Source: Pseudomonas iranensis | GTDB lineage: Bacteria; Pseudomonadota; Gammaproteobacteria; Pseudomonadales; Pseudomonadaceae | DNA length: 64,000 nucleotides | NCBI RefSeq assembly: GCF_014268585.2 | Contig: NZ_CP077092.1 | Span: 434,001-498,000, forward strand | Reading direction: 5' to 3' | In this document: in pieces, positions 46,600-55,151 of the stretch | How positions within the stretch are numbered: position 1 is the stretch's first letter | Layout of the letters: every line of letters starts with the position of its first letter | The notes under the pieces: generated by a model | What the model was told of the DNA's origin: nothing | Databases searched by the model: none | Seen by the model: only the letters and a program-made list of their open reading frames with translations | Position numbers and translations under genes: made by a program

Positions 46600-47526
46600 G
46601 TGAGCGAGCGTTCCAGCCATTGGCAATTGCACACCATCGTCGGCCAGCTGCGCAGCGCGCGGGATCAGTGGCGCGCACAGAATGGTCGGGCTTCAGGAGA
46701 GCAGGGTGGGCGCGAGTTGCCGTCGCGGGCGGCCATGGCGGAAATCCTTGAGGCGCTGTGTGGCGCGCTGTTCCCGATGCGCCTGGGGCCGGTCGATCTG
46801 CGTGAAGAAAGTGAAGATTTCTACGTCGGCCACACGCTTGATGTAGCGCTGAATGCCTTGCTGGCGCAAACGCGCCTGGAGTTGCGTTACGTTGCCCGCC
46901 ACAGCGCGCAGGACGACAGTGAAGTCGAAACCCGCGCCATCCAGATCGTGCAAAATTTCGCGTTGGCCTTGCCGGGGCTGCGCACGCTGCTCGACACCGA
47001 TGTGCTGGCGGCCTATCACGGCGACCCGGCGGCACGCAGCGTTGATGAAGTGCTGCTGTGCTATCCGGGCATTCTCGCGGTGATTCACCATCGCCTGGCG
47101 CACCATTTATACCGTGCCGGGCTGCCGCTGCTGGCGCGGATCAGCGCGGAAATCGCCCACTCGGCGACGGGCATCGATATCCACCCGGGCGCGCAGATCG
47201 GCCGCAGCTTCTTTATCGATCACGGCACCGGTGTGGTGATTGGCGAAACCGCGATCATTGGTGAGCGAGTGCGGATTTATCAGGCGGTGACCCTGGGGGC
47301 CAAGCGCTTCCCGGCGGATGAGGACGGCCAGTTGCAGAAGGGCCATCCGCGTCACCCGATCGTTGAGGATGACGTGGTGATTTACGCCGGGGCGACGATT
47401 CTCGGACGGATCACCATCGGCAAGGGCTCGACCATTGGCGGCAACGTCTGGCTGACGCGCAGCGTGCCGGCGGGGGCGAATCTGACCCAGGCGAATCTGC
47501 AGCATGATGACGGGACGCAAAAATAG
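46600..47526 (+). CDS. epsC: Serine O-acetyltransferase EpsC
   Basis: A 308-residue serine acetyltransferase that makes O-acetylserine for cysteine synthesis from acetyl-CoA and serine. The catalytic left-handed beta-helix has IHPGAQIGRSFFIDHGTGVV, ETAIIGERVRIYQAVTLGA and HPIVEDDVVIYAGATILG. The long helical N-terminus is typical of EpsC. A GTG at 46600 preceded by AAGGAG is the start. It is divergent from dcyD, and a near-perfect hairpin sits just before its ribosome-binding site. Confidence 0.92.
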   Translation: MSERSSHWQLHTIVGQLRSARDQWRAQNGRASGEQGGRELPSRAAMAEILEALCGALFPMRLGPVDLREESEDFYVGHTLDVALNALLAQTRLELRYVARHSAQDDSEVETRAIQIVQNFALALPGLRTLLDTDVLAAYHGDPAARSVDEVLLCYPGILAVIHHRLAHHLYRAGLPLLARISAEIAHSATGIDIHPGAQIGRSFFIDHGTGVVIGETAIIGERVRIYQAVTLGAKRFPADEDGQLQKGHPRHPIVEDDVVIYAGATILGRITIGKGSTIGGNVWLTRSVPAGANLTQANLQHDDGTQK

Positions 47527-47539
47527 CCTGCAAACATGC

Positions 47540-47640
47540 GACCTGTAGGAGCTGACGAGTGAAACGAGGCTGCGATCTTTTGATCTTTGCTTTTAAACAT
47601 CAAGATCAAAAGATCGCAGCCTTCGGCAGCTCCTACAGGT
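47540..47640. repeat. Palindromic repeat, family B with longer spacer
   Basis: Left arm ACCTGTAGGAGCTGACGAGT is degenerate; the right arm GATCGCAGCCTTCGGCAGCT matches the family. A shorter inverted pair TTGATCTTTG/CAAGATCAA lies between the arms. It follows epsC and may end its transcript. Confidence 0.8.
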
Positions 47641-47759
47641 TCGGGCATCAGGCATTTTGCTGTTGAACAAATCCCCTCAGACCCGCGTCATACCCCTCTT
47701 TGGGCGCTGTAGGAAACCTACCGCCCAGCCCTGCGATTAGTCCTTACCACCCCATTCAT

Positions 47760-47789
47760 GTTTAACTTGAACGTTCATTCAAGTTAAAC
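47760..47789. promoter_or_regulatory. Probable BetI operator upstream of betT
   Basis: A perfect inverted repeat: GTTTAACTTGAA-CGTTCA-TTCAAGTTAAAC. The centre TGAACGTTCA is itself a palindrome and resembles the core of known BetI (TetR family) operators. It lies about 90 bp before the transporter start, where a choline-responsive repressor would act. Confidence 0.65.
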
Positions 47790-47880
47790 CGGTGGTTCGC
47801 TGCCCGCTCACAACAGGAGGCTTGCCTTTGCTGAGTCCGATCATTTCAGCCACGTTTCAACCCCTCGAGGTGCACGTTTC

Positions 47881-49881
47881 ATGAGTGCATCGTCTACCCC
47901 CGCCAGCGGTCTGGTGCGCATGAATCCGCCGGTGTTCTACTTCGCCGCGACGGTCATTCTGCTGTTTGGTCTTGTCGTCATTGCCATCCCCGAGCAGGCC
48001 GGCGCCTGGTTGCTGGAAGCGCAAAACTGGGCGGCCAATACGGTCGGCTGGTACTACCTGCTCGCGATGACCCTGTATCTGGTCTTCGTGGTGGTCACCG
48101 CGTTATCCGGCTACGGCAAGATAAAACTCGGTGCCGACCACGACGAGCCCGAATTCAGTTACCTGTCCTGGGCCGGCATGCTGTTCGCCGCCGGGATAAG
48201 CATCACGCTGTTTTTCTTCTGCGTTTCCGAACCGCTGACCCACATGCTGCAGCCGCCGCAAGGGGAGGCCGGCACCGCCGACGCCGCGCGGCAAGCGATG
48301 CAGATTCTGTTCCTGCACTGGGGCCTGCATGGCTGGGGCGTGTTTGCCTTCGTCGGCATGGCGCTGGCCTATTTCGCCTATCGGCACAATCTGCCGCTGG
48401 CCCTGCGTTCGGCGTTGTATCCGCTGATCGGCAAACGCATCAACGGCCCGATCGGCTATGCGGTGGACGGCTTCGGCATCATCGCCACGGTGTTCGGTCT
48501 TGGTGCCGACATGGGCTTCGGCGTGTTGCACCTCAACTCGGGCCTGGATTATCTGTTCGGCATCGCCCATACCCAGTGGATTCAGGTCGGCCTGATTACG
48601 CTGATGATGGGCGCGGCGATCATCGTTGCGGTCTCCGGTGTCGATAAAGGCGTGCGGGTGATGTCCGACATCAACATGCTGCTGGCCTGCGGGCTGCTGC
48701 TGTTCGTGCTGTTTGCCGGGCCGACGCAGCACCTGCTCAACACCCTCATCCAGAACGTCGGCGATTACCTCGGCGCCTTGCCGATGAAGAGTTTCGACCT
48801 CTACGCCTACGACAAACCGAGTGACTGGCTGGGTGGCTGGACAGTGTTCTACTGGGCCTGGTGGATTGCATGGTCGCCGTTCGTGGGCCTGTTCATTGCG
48901 CGGATCTCCCGTGGCCGCACCATCCGTGAATTCGTCTTCGGCGTGCTGTTGATCCCGCTCGGTTTCACCCTGGCGTGGATGTCGATCTTCGGCAACAGCG
49001 CCCTGGATCAGGTGCTCAATCACGGCATGAGTGCGTTGGGCATGTCGGCCATCGACAATCCGTCGATGAGCATTTACCTGCTGCTGGAAACCTATCCGTG
49101 GAGCAAGACGGTCATTGCCGTGACGGTGTTTATCAGCTTCGTGTTCTTCGTGACCTCGGCGGACTCTGGCACCGTGGTCCTCTCGACCCTGTCGGCCAAG
49201 GGTGGCAACCCGGATGAAGACGGGCCGAAATGGCTGCGGGTGTTCTGGGGCGCAATGACCGCGCTGATTACCAGCGCGCTGCTGTTCTCCGGCAGCATCG
49301 ATGCGCTGAAGTCGGCGGTGGTGCTGACCTCATTGCCGTTCTCGTTGATCCTGCTGCTGATGATGTGGGGCCTGCACAAGGCGTTCTATCTGGAGTCGCA
49401 GAAGCAGATCGCGCAGTTGCATTCGCTGGCGCCGGTCTCCGGTTCGCGGCGTGGCACCGGTGGCTGGCGTCAGCGCCTGAGTCAGGCCGTGCACTTCCCG
49501 TCCCGCGACGAGGTGTACCGCTTCATGGAAAGCACGGTGCGCCCGGCAATCGAGGAAGTGACCGCCGTGTTCGTCGAAAAAGGTCTGCACGTCGTCACCC
49601 AGCCAGATCCGGCGCATGACAACGTCAGCCTGGAAATTGGTCATGGCGAGCAGCATCCGTTCATCTATCAGGTGCAGATGCGCGGCTACTTCACGCCATC
49701 GTTCGCGCGCGGCGGCATGGGTTCCAAGCAACTCAACAATCGCCGCTACTACCGCGCCGAAGTGCACTTGAGCGAGGGCAGTCAGGACTACGATCTGGTC
49801 GGCTACACCAAAGAGCAGATCATCAACGACATCCTCGACCAGTACGAACGGCACATGCAGTTCCTGCATCTGGTGCGTTGA
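47881..49881 (+). CDS. betT: BCCT-family choline transporter, BetT-type
   Basis: A 666-residue betaine/choline/carnitine transporter with twelve membrane helices. GWTVFYWAWWIAWSPFVGLF is the family signature in helix 8. The long hydrophilic C-terminus (about residues 505-666) is typical of BetT, where it takes part in osmotic control. Ion-driven choline uptake is likely, given the BetI-like operator upstream. It is a single gene; betIBA is not in the window. A hairpin (49889-49923) follows the stop without a T-run. Confidence 0.88.
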   Translation: MSASSTPASGLVRMNPPVFYFAATVILLFGLVVIAIPEQAGAWLLEAQNWAANTVGWYYLLAMTLYLVFVVVTALSGYGKIKLGADHDEPEFSYLSWAGMLFAAGISITLFFFCVSEPLTHMLQPPQGEAGTADAARQAMQILFLHWGLHGWGVFAFVGMALAYFAYRHNLPLALRSALYPLIGKRINGPIGYAVDGFGIIATVFGLGADMGFGVLHLNSGLDYLFGIAHTQWIQVGLITLMMGAAIIVAVSGVDKGVRVMSDINMLLACGLLLFVLFAGPTQHLLNTLIQNVGDYLGALPMKSFDLYAYDKPSDWLGGWTVFYWAWWIAWSPFVGLFIARISRGRTIREFVFGVLLIPLGFTLAWMSIFGNSALDQVLNHGMSALGMSAIDNPSMSIYLLLETYPWSKTVIAVTVFISFVFFVTSADSGTVVLSTLSAKGGNPDEDGPKWLRVFWGAMTALITSALLFSGSIDALKSAVVLTSLPFSLILLLMMWGLHKAFYLESQKQIAQLHSLAPVSGSRRGTGGWRQRLSQAVHFPSRDEVYRFMESTVRPAIEEVTAVFVEKGLHVVTQPDPAHDNVSLEIGHGEQHPFIYQVQMRGYFTPSFARGGMGSKQLNNRRYYRAEVHLSEGSQDYDLVGYTKEQIINDILDQYERHMQFLHLVR

Positions 49882-49905
49882 TCGACGGCTGAGTGCCGGG
49901 TCTGC

Positions 49906-50010
49906 TCAGGACTCGGCGCTCAGCAGCATGAACAACACCATTGCCGCCACCGGCACGCCGAACACCGCGCTGCCCATTGCAATCTTGGGCCCCGCCGTTG
50001 ATCCGTCCAT
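49906..50010 (-). other. Short hydrophobic frame, possible gene remnant
   Basis: A 34-codon frame on the minus strand encodes MDGSTAGPKIAMGSAVFGVP and then a hydrophobic helix (VAAMVLFMLLSAES). No ribosome-binding site precedes it. It may be the end of a lost membrane protein gene or chance. Confidence 0.2.
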
Positions 50011-50120
50011 CTGTGATGATCATGAAACAGACTATTATTTATCCAAGTGTGTATGGTGTGTATCGCTGCGCGCTTTATCCCCTAGAGTTGTAGCTGTTGC
50101 TGTAGATAAGGGCGAAGGAC

Positions 50121-50303
50121 ATGCGCAGTCGGGAAATGATCAGGATGATCGAGGACGATGGTTGGTACCTGGTCGCGGTAAAAGGCAGTCACCACCAGTA
50201 CAAGCATTCGTTCAAGCAGGGAAGGGTGACAATCAAGCATCCTGATTCGGATCTGCCCAAGGGTACGATCAACAGCATTTTGAAACAGGCGGGTTTGAAA
50301 TGA
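50121..50303 (+). CDS. hicA: HicA toxin, mRNA interferase
   Basis: A 60-residue HicA with the double-stranded RNA-binding-like fold. The catalytic histidine is in KGSHHQYKH, and VTIKHPDSDLPKGTINSILK is the conserved second half. HicA cleaves mRNA and is neutralised by HicB. AAGGG eight bases before the ATG can serve as ribosome-binding site. The toxin-first order is usual for hicAB. Confidence 0.92.
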   Translation: MRSREMIRMIEDDGWYLVAVKGSHHQYKHSFKQGRVTIKHPDSDLPKGTINSILKQAGLK

Positions 50304-50362
50304 GGCCCGTATCCGAAGACGAAACGCCCATCATGGACTTGCCAGAGGAAGGGTTCACCTTT

Positions 50363-50764
50363 ATGAAATTCCCGGTCGTTCTGCACAAGGATGCCGACTC
50401 GGACTACGGCGTGATCATTCCGGACGTACCGGGGTGTTATTCCGCAGGCGCCACGGTAGCCGAAGCTTTCGAAAACACGCAGGAAGCGCTGGCGCTGCAC
50501 TACGAGGGGCTGGTCGCCGATGGCGCGCCACTGCCGCAAGTGCGCGACATTGATGCTCATCTTGATAACCCGGATTACGCGGGCGGTATCTGGGGCGTGG
50601 TCGACTTTGACATCACGCCTTACTTCGGCAAATCAGTGCGCTTCAATGCCACATTGCCCGAGCAGTTGCTGGAACGTATTGACCAGACCGTCCGGCGAGA
50701 CCGGCGCTATCGTTCCCGGTCCGGATTTCTGGCGGCCGCTGCGCTGCGCGAATTGTCGGTATGA
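50363..50764 (+). CDS. hicB: HicB antitoxin
   Basis: A 133-residue HicB. The N-terminal degenerate RNase H-like domain reads MKFPVVLHKDADSDYGVIIP and VPGCYSAGATVAEAFENTQE. The C-terminal part (RFNATLPEQLLERIDQTV, RSGFLAAAALREL) is a ribbon-helix-helix that would repress the operon. The ATG at 50363 is chosen because family members begin MKFP and AGGAAGG precedes it. An ATG at 50300 overlapping the hicA stop would add 21 residues. Confidence 0.88.
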   Translation: MKFPVVLHKDADSDYGVIIPDVPGCYSAGATVAEAFENTQEALALHYEGLVADGAPLPQVRDIDAHLDNPDYAGGIWGVVDFDITPYFGKSVRFNATLPEQLLERIDQTVRRDRRYRSRSGFLAAAALRELSV

Positions 50765-50802
50765 CGCAGATTCTGCGGGAACGAGCCTGCTCGCTCCTGC
50801 AG

Positions 50803-50938
50803 TCAGGTGCTTTCCCGCTCGATCACTTGGCATCGCAGCAGGTTCAGCCGTTGCACTTCGTCGCTCGGCAATACCCCAAGGCTTTCCAGCACCCGCGTTG
50901 CCGCCAGCACGCCAATCTCCAGCGAGGCTGAAGCGCAG
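50803..50938 (-). pseudogene. C-terminal fragment of a LacI-family regulator
   Basis: A minus-strand frame ending in TGA encodes about 43 residues including SLEIGVLAATRVLESLGVLP and VQRLNLLRCQVIERES, which look like the end of a LacI-family effector domain. No start and no N-terminal DNA-binding part remain: the frame is cut off at about 50938. It lies between hicB and the aldo/keto reductase. Confidence 0.6.
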
Positions 50939-50946
50939 AAAAAATG

Positions 50947-50958
50947 TGAAACGTTTCA
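50947..50958. promoter_or_regulatory. LacI-type operator-like palindrome
   Basis: TGAAACGTTTCA is a perfect 12-bp palindrome of the kind bound by LacI-family proteins. It sits directly next to the LacI fragment and may be a leftover of the lost operon. Confidence 0.5.
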
Positions 50959-51103
50959 GCAATTGGTCGAACCGGAGGTCGGCGCCGCGCCGCTTGGGCG
51001 TATGCTGGGCGTGTTGTTCAGAACTGGATATGGAGGCCGGACGTTGCGGCAGAACCTGAGGCTGGTTCGACCTGCAAATCGCTTCGCATGATTGATGGGG
51101 CCT

Positions 51104-51239
51104 TTGTGGCGAGGGGATTCATCCCCGTCCGGCTGCGAAGCAGTCGTAAAACCAGCGCACTCGGTACAGCTGATTCACCGAGGTTTCAGATTTTGGGGCG
51201 GCTTCGCCACCCATCGGGGATAAATCCCCTCGCCACAGA
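51104..51239. repeat. REP pair, family E
   Basis: TGTGGCGAGGGGATTCATCC on the left faces GGATAAATCCCCTCGCCACA on the right, with inner arms near GGCTGCGAAGCAG and GGCGGCTTCGCCACC. The only copy of this family found in the window. With the LacI fragment it accounts for most of the 523-bp gap after hicB. Confidence 0.85.
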
Positions 51240-51287
51240 GTTTGGTTTCACCCTCAATCTGCTGTTAATCAAACAAGAGAGGATTCG

Positions 51288-52325
51288 ATGACTTACACCG
51301 CTGCCGAAAACCGCTACGACTCCATTCCTTACCGCCGCGTCGGCCGCAGCGGTCTGGTGCTGCCGGCATTGTCGCTGGGCCTGTGGCACAACTTTGGCGA
51401 CAGCACGCCGATCGAAACCCAGCGTGCCTTGCTGCGCACCGCGTTCGATCTGGGCATCAACCATTTCGATCTGGCCAACAACTACGGCCCGCCATACGGC
51501 AGCGCCGAGATCAATTTCGGTCGCCTGCTGCGCGAAGACTTCAAGCAGTATCGCGACGAGCTGATCATCTCCAGCAAGGCCGGTTGGGACATGTGGCCCG
51601 GCCCGTATGGTCAGGGCGGCGGTTCGCGCAAATACGTGCTGGCCAGCCTCGACCAGAGCCTGCAACGCTTGGGTCTGGATTATGTGGACATCTTCTATTC
51701 GCACCGCTTCGACCCGGACACTCCGCTGGAAGAAACCGCCAGCGCCCTCGCCACCGCCGTGCAGCAGGGCAAGGCTTTGTACATCGGCATCTCGTCCTAT
51801 TCCGGGGTGAAAACCCGAGAAATGGCCGCGCTGCTGAAAGAGTGGAAAGTGCCGCTGCTGATTCATCAGCCGGCGTACAACCTGCTCAATCGCTGGGTGG
51901 AAAAGGACCTGCTCGATACCACCGATGAACTCGGCACGGGCGTCATCGCGTTTACGCCGCTGGCGCAGGGCTTGCTCACCGACAAATACCTCAACGGCGT
52001 GCCGGCGGATGCGCGGGTCAATCGTCCGGGCGGTGGTTCGCTGCAGGCTTCGCACTTGTCCGAGGCCAACATCGCCCACGTGCGAGCGTTGAACGAGATC
52101 GCCCAGCGTCGCGGCCAGAGTCTGGCGCAACTGGCATTGGCGTGGACCCTGCGTGATCCACGAGTGACCTCGGCACTGATCGGCGCGAGCCGGCCGGAGC
52201 AGATCATCGAGAACGTCGGGGCGCTGAAGAATCTGAATTTCAGTGCTGAAGAGCTGGCGGAGATTGACCGGTTTGCCCAAGAGGGCGGGATCAATCTTTG
52301 GGAGAAGCCTTCGACGGCGGAGTGA
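51288..52325 (+). CDS. Aldo/keto reductase, YghZ (L-glyceraldehyde 3-phosphate reductase)-like
   Basis: A 345-residue NADPH-dependent aldo/keto reductase. The catalytic tetrad is visible: Asp61 and Tyr66 (FDLANNYG), Lys97 (SSKAGW) and His139 (YSHRFDP). The cofactor site is in GVIAFTPLAQGLLT and ALIGASRPEQI. Similarity to YghZ/Gpr, which reduces L-glyceraldehyde 3-phosphate and methylglyoxal, is strong along the chain. It stands alone; AGAGAGG precedes the ATG. Repeats flank it on both sides. Confidence 0.88.
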   Translation: MTYTAAENRYDSIPYRRVGRSGLVLPALSLGLWHNFGDSTPIETQRALLRTAFDLGINHFDLANNYGPPYGSAEINFGRLLREDFKQYRDELIISSKAGWDMWPGPYGQGGGSRKYVLASLDQSLQRLGLDYVDIFYSHRFDPDTPLEETASALATAVQQGKALYIGISSYSGVKTREMAALLKEWKVPLLIHQPAYNLLNRWVEKDLLDTTDELGTGVIAFTPLAQGLLTDKYLNGVPADARVNRPGGGSLQASHLSEANIAHVRALNEIAQRRGQSLAQLALAWTLRDPRVTSALIGASRPEQIIENVGALKNLNFSAEELAEIDRFAQEGGINLWEKPSTAE

Positions 52326-52329
52326 GTCA

Positions 52330-52511
52330 CCCTCACCCCAGCCCTCTCCCAGAGGGAGAGGGAGCCGACCGAGGTGTCTTGCGTCTTACATCGACCTGAA
52401 ATACCGAGTCGATTATGGATTCAGCAAAGTACGTTCAGGTCGGCGTACTTCTACAGCATCCCCCAATCAGTCCCCTCTCCCTCCGGGAGAGGGTTAGGGT
52501 GAGGGGCTTTT
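52330..52511. repeat. Long palindromic intergenic repeat, copy 3 of 3
   Basis: This copy is inverted relative to the other two: CCGACCGAGGTGTCTTGCG and ACATCGACCTG are the reverse complements of their core. Ends are CCCTCACCCCAGCCCTCTCC and GGGAGAGGGTTAGGGTGAGG. It separates convergent genes. Confidence 0.87.
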
Positions 52512-52525
52512 GCCTTTAAAAGGGT

Positions 52526-53368
52526 TCAGCGAAAAAACGGCACATCCCCCAAAACCGTCGCCCGCTGCATCACCCGCCGCGCCGGGCGGTAATCGTCCAC
52601 CGCGTAATGCTGCGTCACGCGGTTGTCCCAGAAGGCAATATCGTCTTTCTGCCAGCGCCAGCGAATGGTGAATTCCGGCCGTGTCGCGTGGGCAAACAGA
52701 AACTTCAGGATCGCTTCGCTCTCGGTTTCCGACAGTTCATTGATCTTCGAAGTGAAGCCTTCATTGACGAACAGCGAGCGCCGTCCGCTCACCGGGTGCG
52801 TACGGATCACCGGGTGCGACAGCGGTGGATTCTTGCGCCGCGCTTCTTCCCACTGCGCCAGCGCTTCAGGCGTGTTGCCGTAGCGCTCGAGTGGAAACGA
52901 TCGGGTGAAATCGTGGGTGGCGCTCAGACCTTCGAGCAGGGTTTTCATCGGCGCCGACAACGCTTCATATGCCGCGATGCCGCTGGCCCACAACGTGTCG
53001 CCACCGAACTCCGGCAGCAACTTGGCGCTGAGCACTGCGCCCATCGCCGGCGTCGGCAGGAAGGTCACGTCGGTATGCCAGATCGCGTTATCGCGCACGT
53101 CGGTGACTGCGGTGTCGAGGATCAGTACTTCCGGTTGTTCCGGTACGTTCGGGTAGATCGGGTGAATGTGCAGGTCGCCGAAATAATGTGCGAAACGTGC
53201 CTGCTGTGCCGGCTCGATCGGCTGGTTGCGGAAGAACAGCACCTGATACTTGAGCAGCGCCTGCTCGATGGCGTCGCGCTGTTCCAGGCTCAGCGGCTGG
53301 CTGATGTCGACGCCACTGATCTGCGCGCCGAGGGCCGAGCTTAACGGGGTGATGTTGAGGGTGCTCAT
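52526..53368 (-). CDS. tauD: Taurine dioxygenase TauD
   Basis: A 280-residue Fe(II)/2-oxoglutarate dioxygenase that converts taurine to sulfite and aminoacetaldehyde. Iron ligands are His98, Asp100 (IWHTDVTF) and His254 (TQHYAVDDY), one residue off E. coli numbering; the arginine of [12 protein letters not shown] binds 2-oxoglutarate. The start at 53368 ([10 protein letters not shown]) is taken because the longer frame runs through REP sequence. It ends the tauABCD order, separated from tauC by a REP pair. Confidence 0.93.
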   Translation of the reverse strand: MSTLNITPLSSALGAQISGVDISQPLSLEQRDAIEQALLKYQVLFFRNQPIEPAQQARFAHYFGDLHIHPIYPNVPEQPEVLILDTAVTDVRDNAIWHTDVTFLPTPAMGAVLSAKLLPEFGGDTLWASGIAAYEALSAPMKTLLEGLSATHDFTRSFPLERYGNTPEALAQWEEARRKNPPLSHPVIRTHPVSGRRSLFVNEGFTSKINELSETESEAILKFLFAHATRPEFTIRWRWQKDDIAFWDNRVTQHYAVDDYRPARRVMQRATVLGDVPFFR

Positions 53369-53402
53369 GGTCTTTCTCTTCGAATTCGGAGTGTCATGCT
53401 TT

Positions 53403-53500
53403 TGTGGGAGCGAGCCTGCTCGCGAATGCAGAGTGTCAGGCGACAGGCAGTGACTGATCTGACGCTTTCGCGAGCAGGCTCGCTCCCACAGGGGAATTTT
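53403..53500. repeat. REP pair, family D, inside the tau operon
   Basis: TGTGGGAGCGAGCCTGCTCG and its reverse complement flank a 45-bp spacer between tauC and tauD. Such a hairpin may lower tauD transcription or protect the upstream message. Confidence 0.88.
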
Positions 53501-53511
53501 CACAAGGCGAT

Positions 53512-54345
53512 TTAGTGCGCCTGGCCGTGCCACGGCACCAGTCTGCGCTGCAATGCGCGCAGGCCCATTTCCATGGCGAAGGCGATCAGGGCGATGACCA
53601 GAATCCCCAGCACCACGACATCGGTGACCAGAAACTGCGCGGCCGACTGCACCATGAAGCCCAGGCCACTGGTGGCCGCGATCAGTTCAGCGGCGACCAG
53701 GGTCGACCAGCCGACGCCCAGACCAATGCGCACGCCGGTGAGAATGTCCGGCAGAGCGCTCGGCAAAATCACATGGCGAATCAACTGCGCGCGCGTCGCG
53801 CCCAATGACTGAGCGGCGCGCAGTTTTGCTGGATCAACCGTGCGCACGCCCGTCGCGGTGGCAATTGCAATCGGCGCAAAAATCGCCAGATAGATCAACA
53901 GCACTTTCGACAACTCGCCGATGCCGCACCAGATCACGATCAGCGGCAGATAGGCCAGCGGCGGGATCGGGCGGTAGAACTCGATCAGCGGATCGAGCAC
54001 ACCGCGGGCGATGCGGTTGGCGCCGATGGCGATGCCTACCGGCACGGCGGTGAGAATCGCAAAAACCAGACCCAGACCGATGCGGCTGAGGCTGGCACTG
54101 AGGTGCTGCCACAGCGTCGAATCCATGTATCCGGAGGTCGCCAGCAACCAGCCCTTTTGCAGCACGGCGGAGGGTGGCGGCAGGAACAGCGGTTCGATCA
54201 GGCCGGTCGCGGTCACCGCCCACCAGATCGCCAGCAGGCCGAACAGTGTCAGCAGGCTGATCCAGCGAGTGCTGAGGCTGCGGCGCACCGGGATGCTCAC
54301 CGAAGGTGTTTTCACCGCCGCAGCGGAAACGTCGTAACTGCTCAT
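53512..54345 (-). CDS. tauC: Taurine ABC transporter permease TauC
   Basis: A 277-residue permease with six membrane helices. [20 protein letters not shown] is the EAA loop, and [20 protein letters not shown] is typical of TauC/SsuC. It overlaps tauB by four bases. Confidence 0.93.
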   Translation of the reverse strand: MSSYDVSAAAVKTPSVSIPVRRSLSTRWISLLTLFGLLAIWWAVTATGLIEPLFLPPPSAVLQKGWLLATSGYMDSTLWQHLSASLSRIGLGLVFAILTAVPVGIAIGANRIARGVLDPLIEFYRPIPPLAYLPLIVIWCGIGELSKVLLIYLAIFAPIAIATATGVRTVDPAKLRAAQSLGATRAQLIRHVILPSALPDILTGVRIGLGVGWSTLVAAELIAATSGLGFMVQSAAQFLVTDVVVLGILVIALIAFAMEMGLRALQRRLVPWHGQAH

Positions 54346-55136
54346 GCGCGCTCCTGCCGTTGTCCGGCGCTGCGTTGCGAGAAGACTTTGCTCAGCACGT
54401 GCTCGCGGGTTTCGATGAAACGCGGATCGGATTTGATCGCGCGCGCCGACTCGCCAGCGGCATAACGCTGACCGAAATCCAATTGCAGGCGCTCGACGAT
54501 CTGCCCTGGATTCGGCGCCAGCAGAATCAGGTCCGTGGCGAGGAACACCGCTTCTTCAATGTCGTGGGTAATCAGGAAAACCGGCTTGGCCGTGCGTTGC
54601 CAGACTTGCAGCAACAGCTCCTGCATCTGCTCGCGAGTGAATGCATCAAGCGCACCGAACGGCTCGTCCATCAGCAACACGCGCGGGTCGGCGGCGAGGG
54701 CGCGAGCGAGGCCGACGCGTTGTTTCTGGCCACCGGACAATTGCCAGATGCGTCGGTCTTCGAAACCGGCGAGATCGACCAGCGCGAGCATTTCCCGGGC
54801 GCGTTGTTCGCGTTTGTCCTTGCCGACACCGGCCAGTTCGAGGCCGAAGGCGACGTTGGCCAATACATCCTGCCAAGGCAGTAACGCGTCATCCTGGAAC
54901 ACCACGCCACGTTCGGCGCTCGGGCCTTTGACCGGCACGCCGTCAAGGGTGATGCGCCCGGCACTCGGCTCGACGAAGCCGGCAATCAGGTTCAACAGCG
55001 AAGTCTTGCCACTGCCGGATGGGCCGAGGGCGACCAGCAATTGCTGCGGCCCCAGGGTCAGAGAAATATCCGCCAGCACCGGCTCCGGGCTGCCCGGGTA
55101 CTGTGCGCTGATGCGCTCCAGCTGTAGCAAGGCCAT
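54342..55136 (-). CDS. tauB: Taurine ABC transporter ATP-binding protein TauB
   Basis: A 264-residue ATPase: Walker [12 protein letters not shown], signature LSGGQKQR, Walker [13 protein letters not shown] and switch THDIEEA. It lies 15 bp after tauA. Confidence 0.94.
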   Translation of the reverse strand: MALLQLERISAQYPGSPEPVLADISLTLGPQQLLVALGPSGSGKTSLLNLIAGFVEPSAGRITLDGVPVKGPSAERGVVFQDDALLPWQDVLANVAFGLELAGVGKDKREQRAREMLALVDLAGFEDRRIWQLSGGQKQRVGLARALAADPRVLLMDEPFGALDAFTREQMQELLLQVWQRTAKPVFLITHDIEEAVFLATDLILLAPNPGQIVERLQLDFGQRYAAGESARAIKSDPRFIETREHVLSKVFSQRSAGQRQERA

Positions 55137-55151
55137 CGCTGTATCTCCCGA

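Noticed and set aside
50965..51071. GGTTCGACC considered as part of a tRNA T-arm
   Set aside because: No cloverleaf can be drawn around it and no anticodon arm or acceptor stem is found.
53369..53533. N-terminal extension of TauD
   Set aside because: Translated REP sequence without family similarity; TauD begins [10 protein letters not shown].
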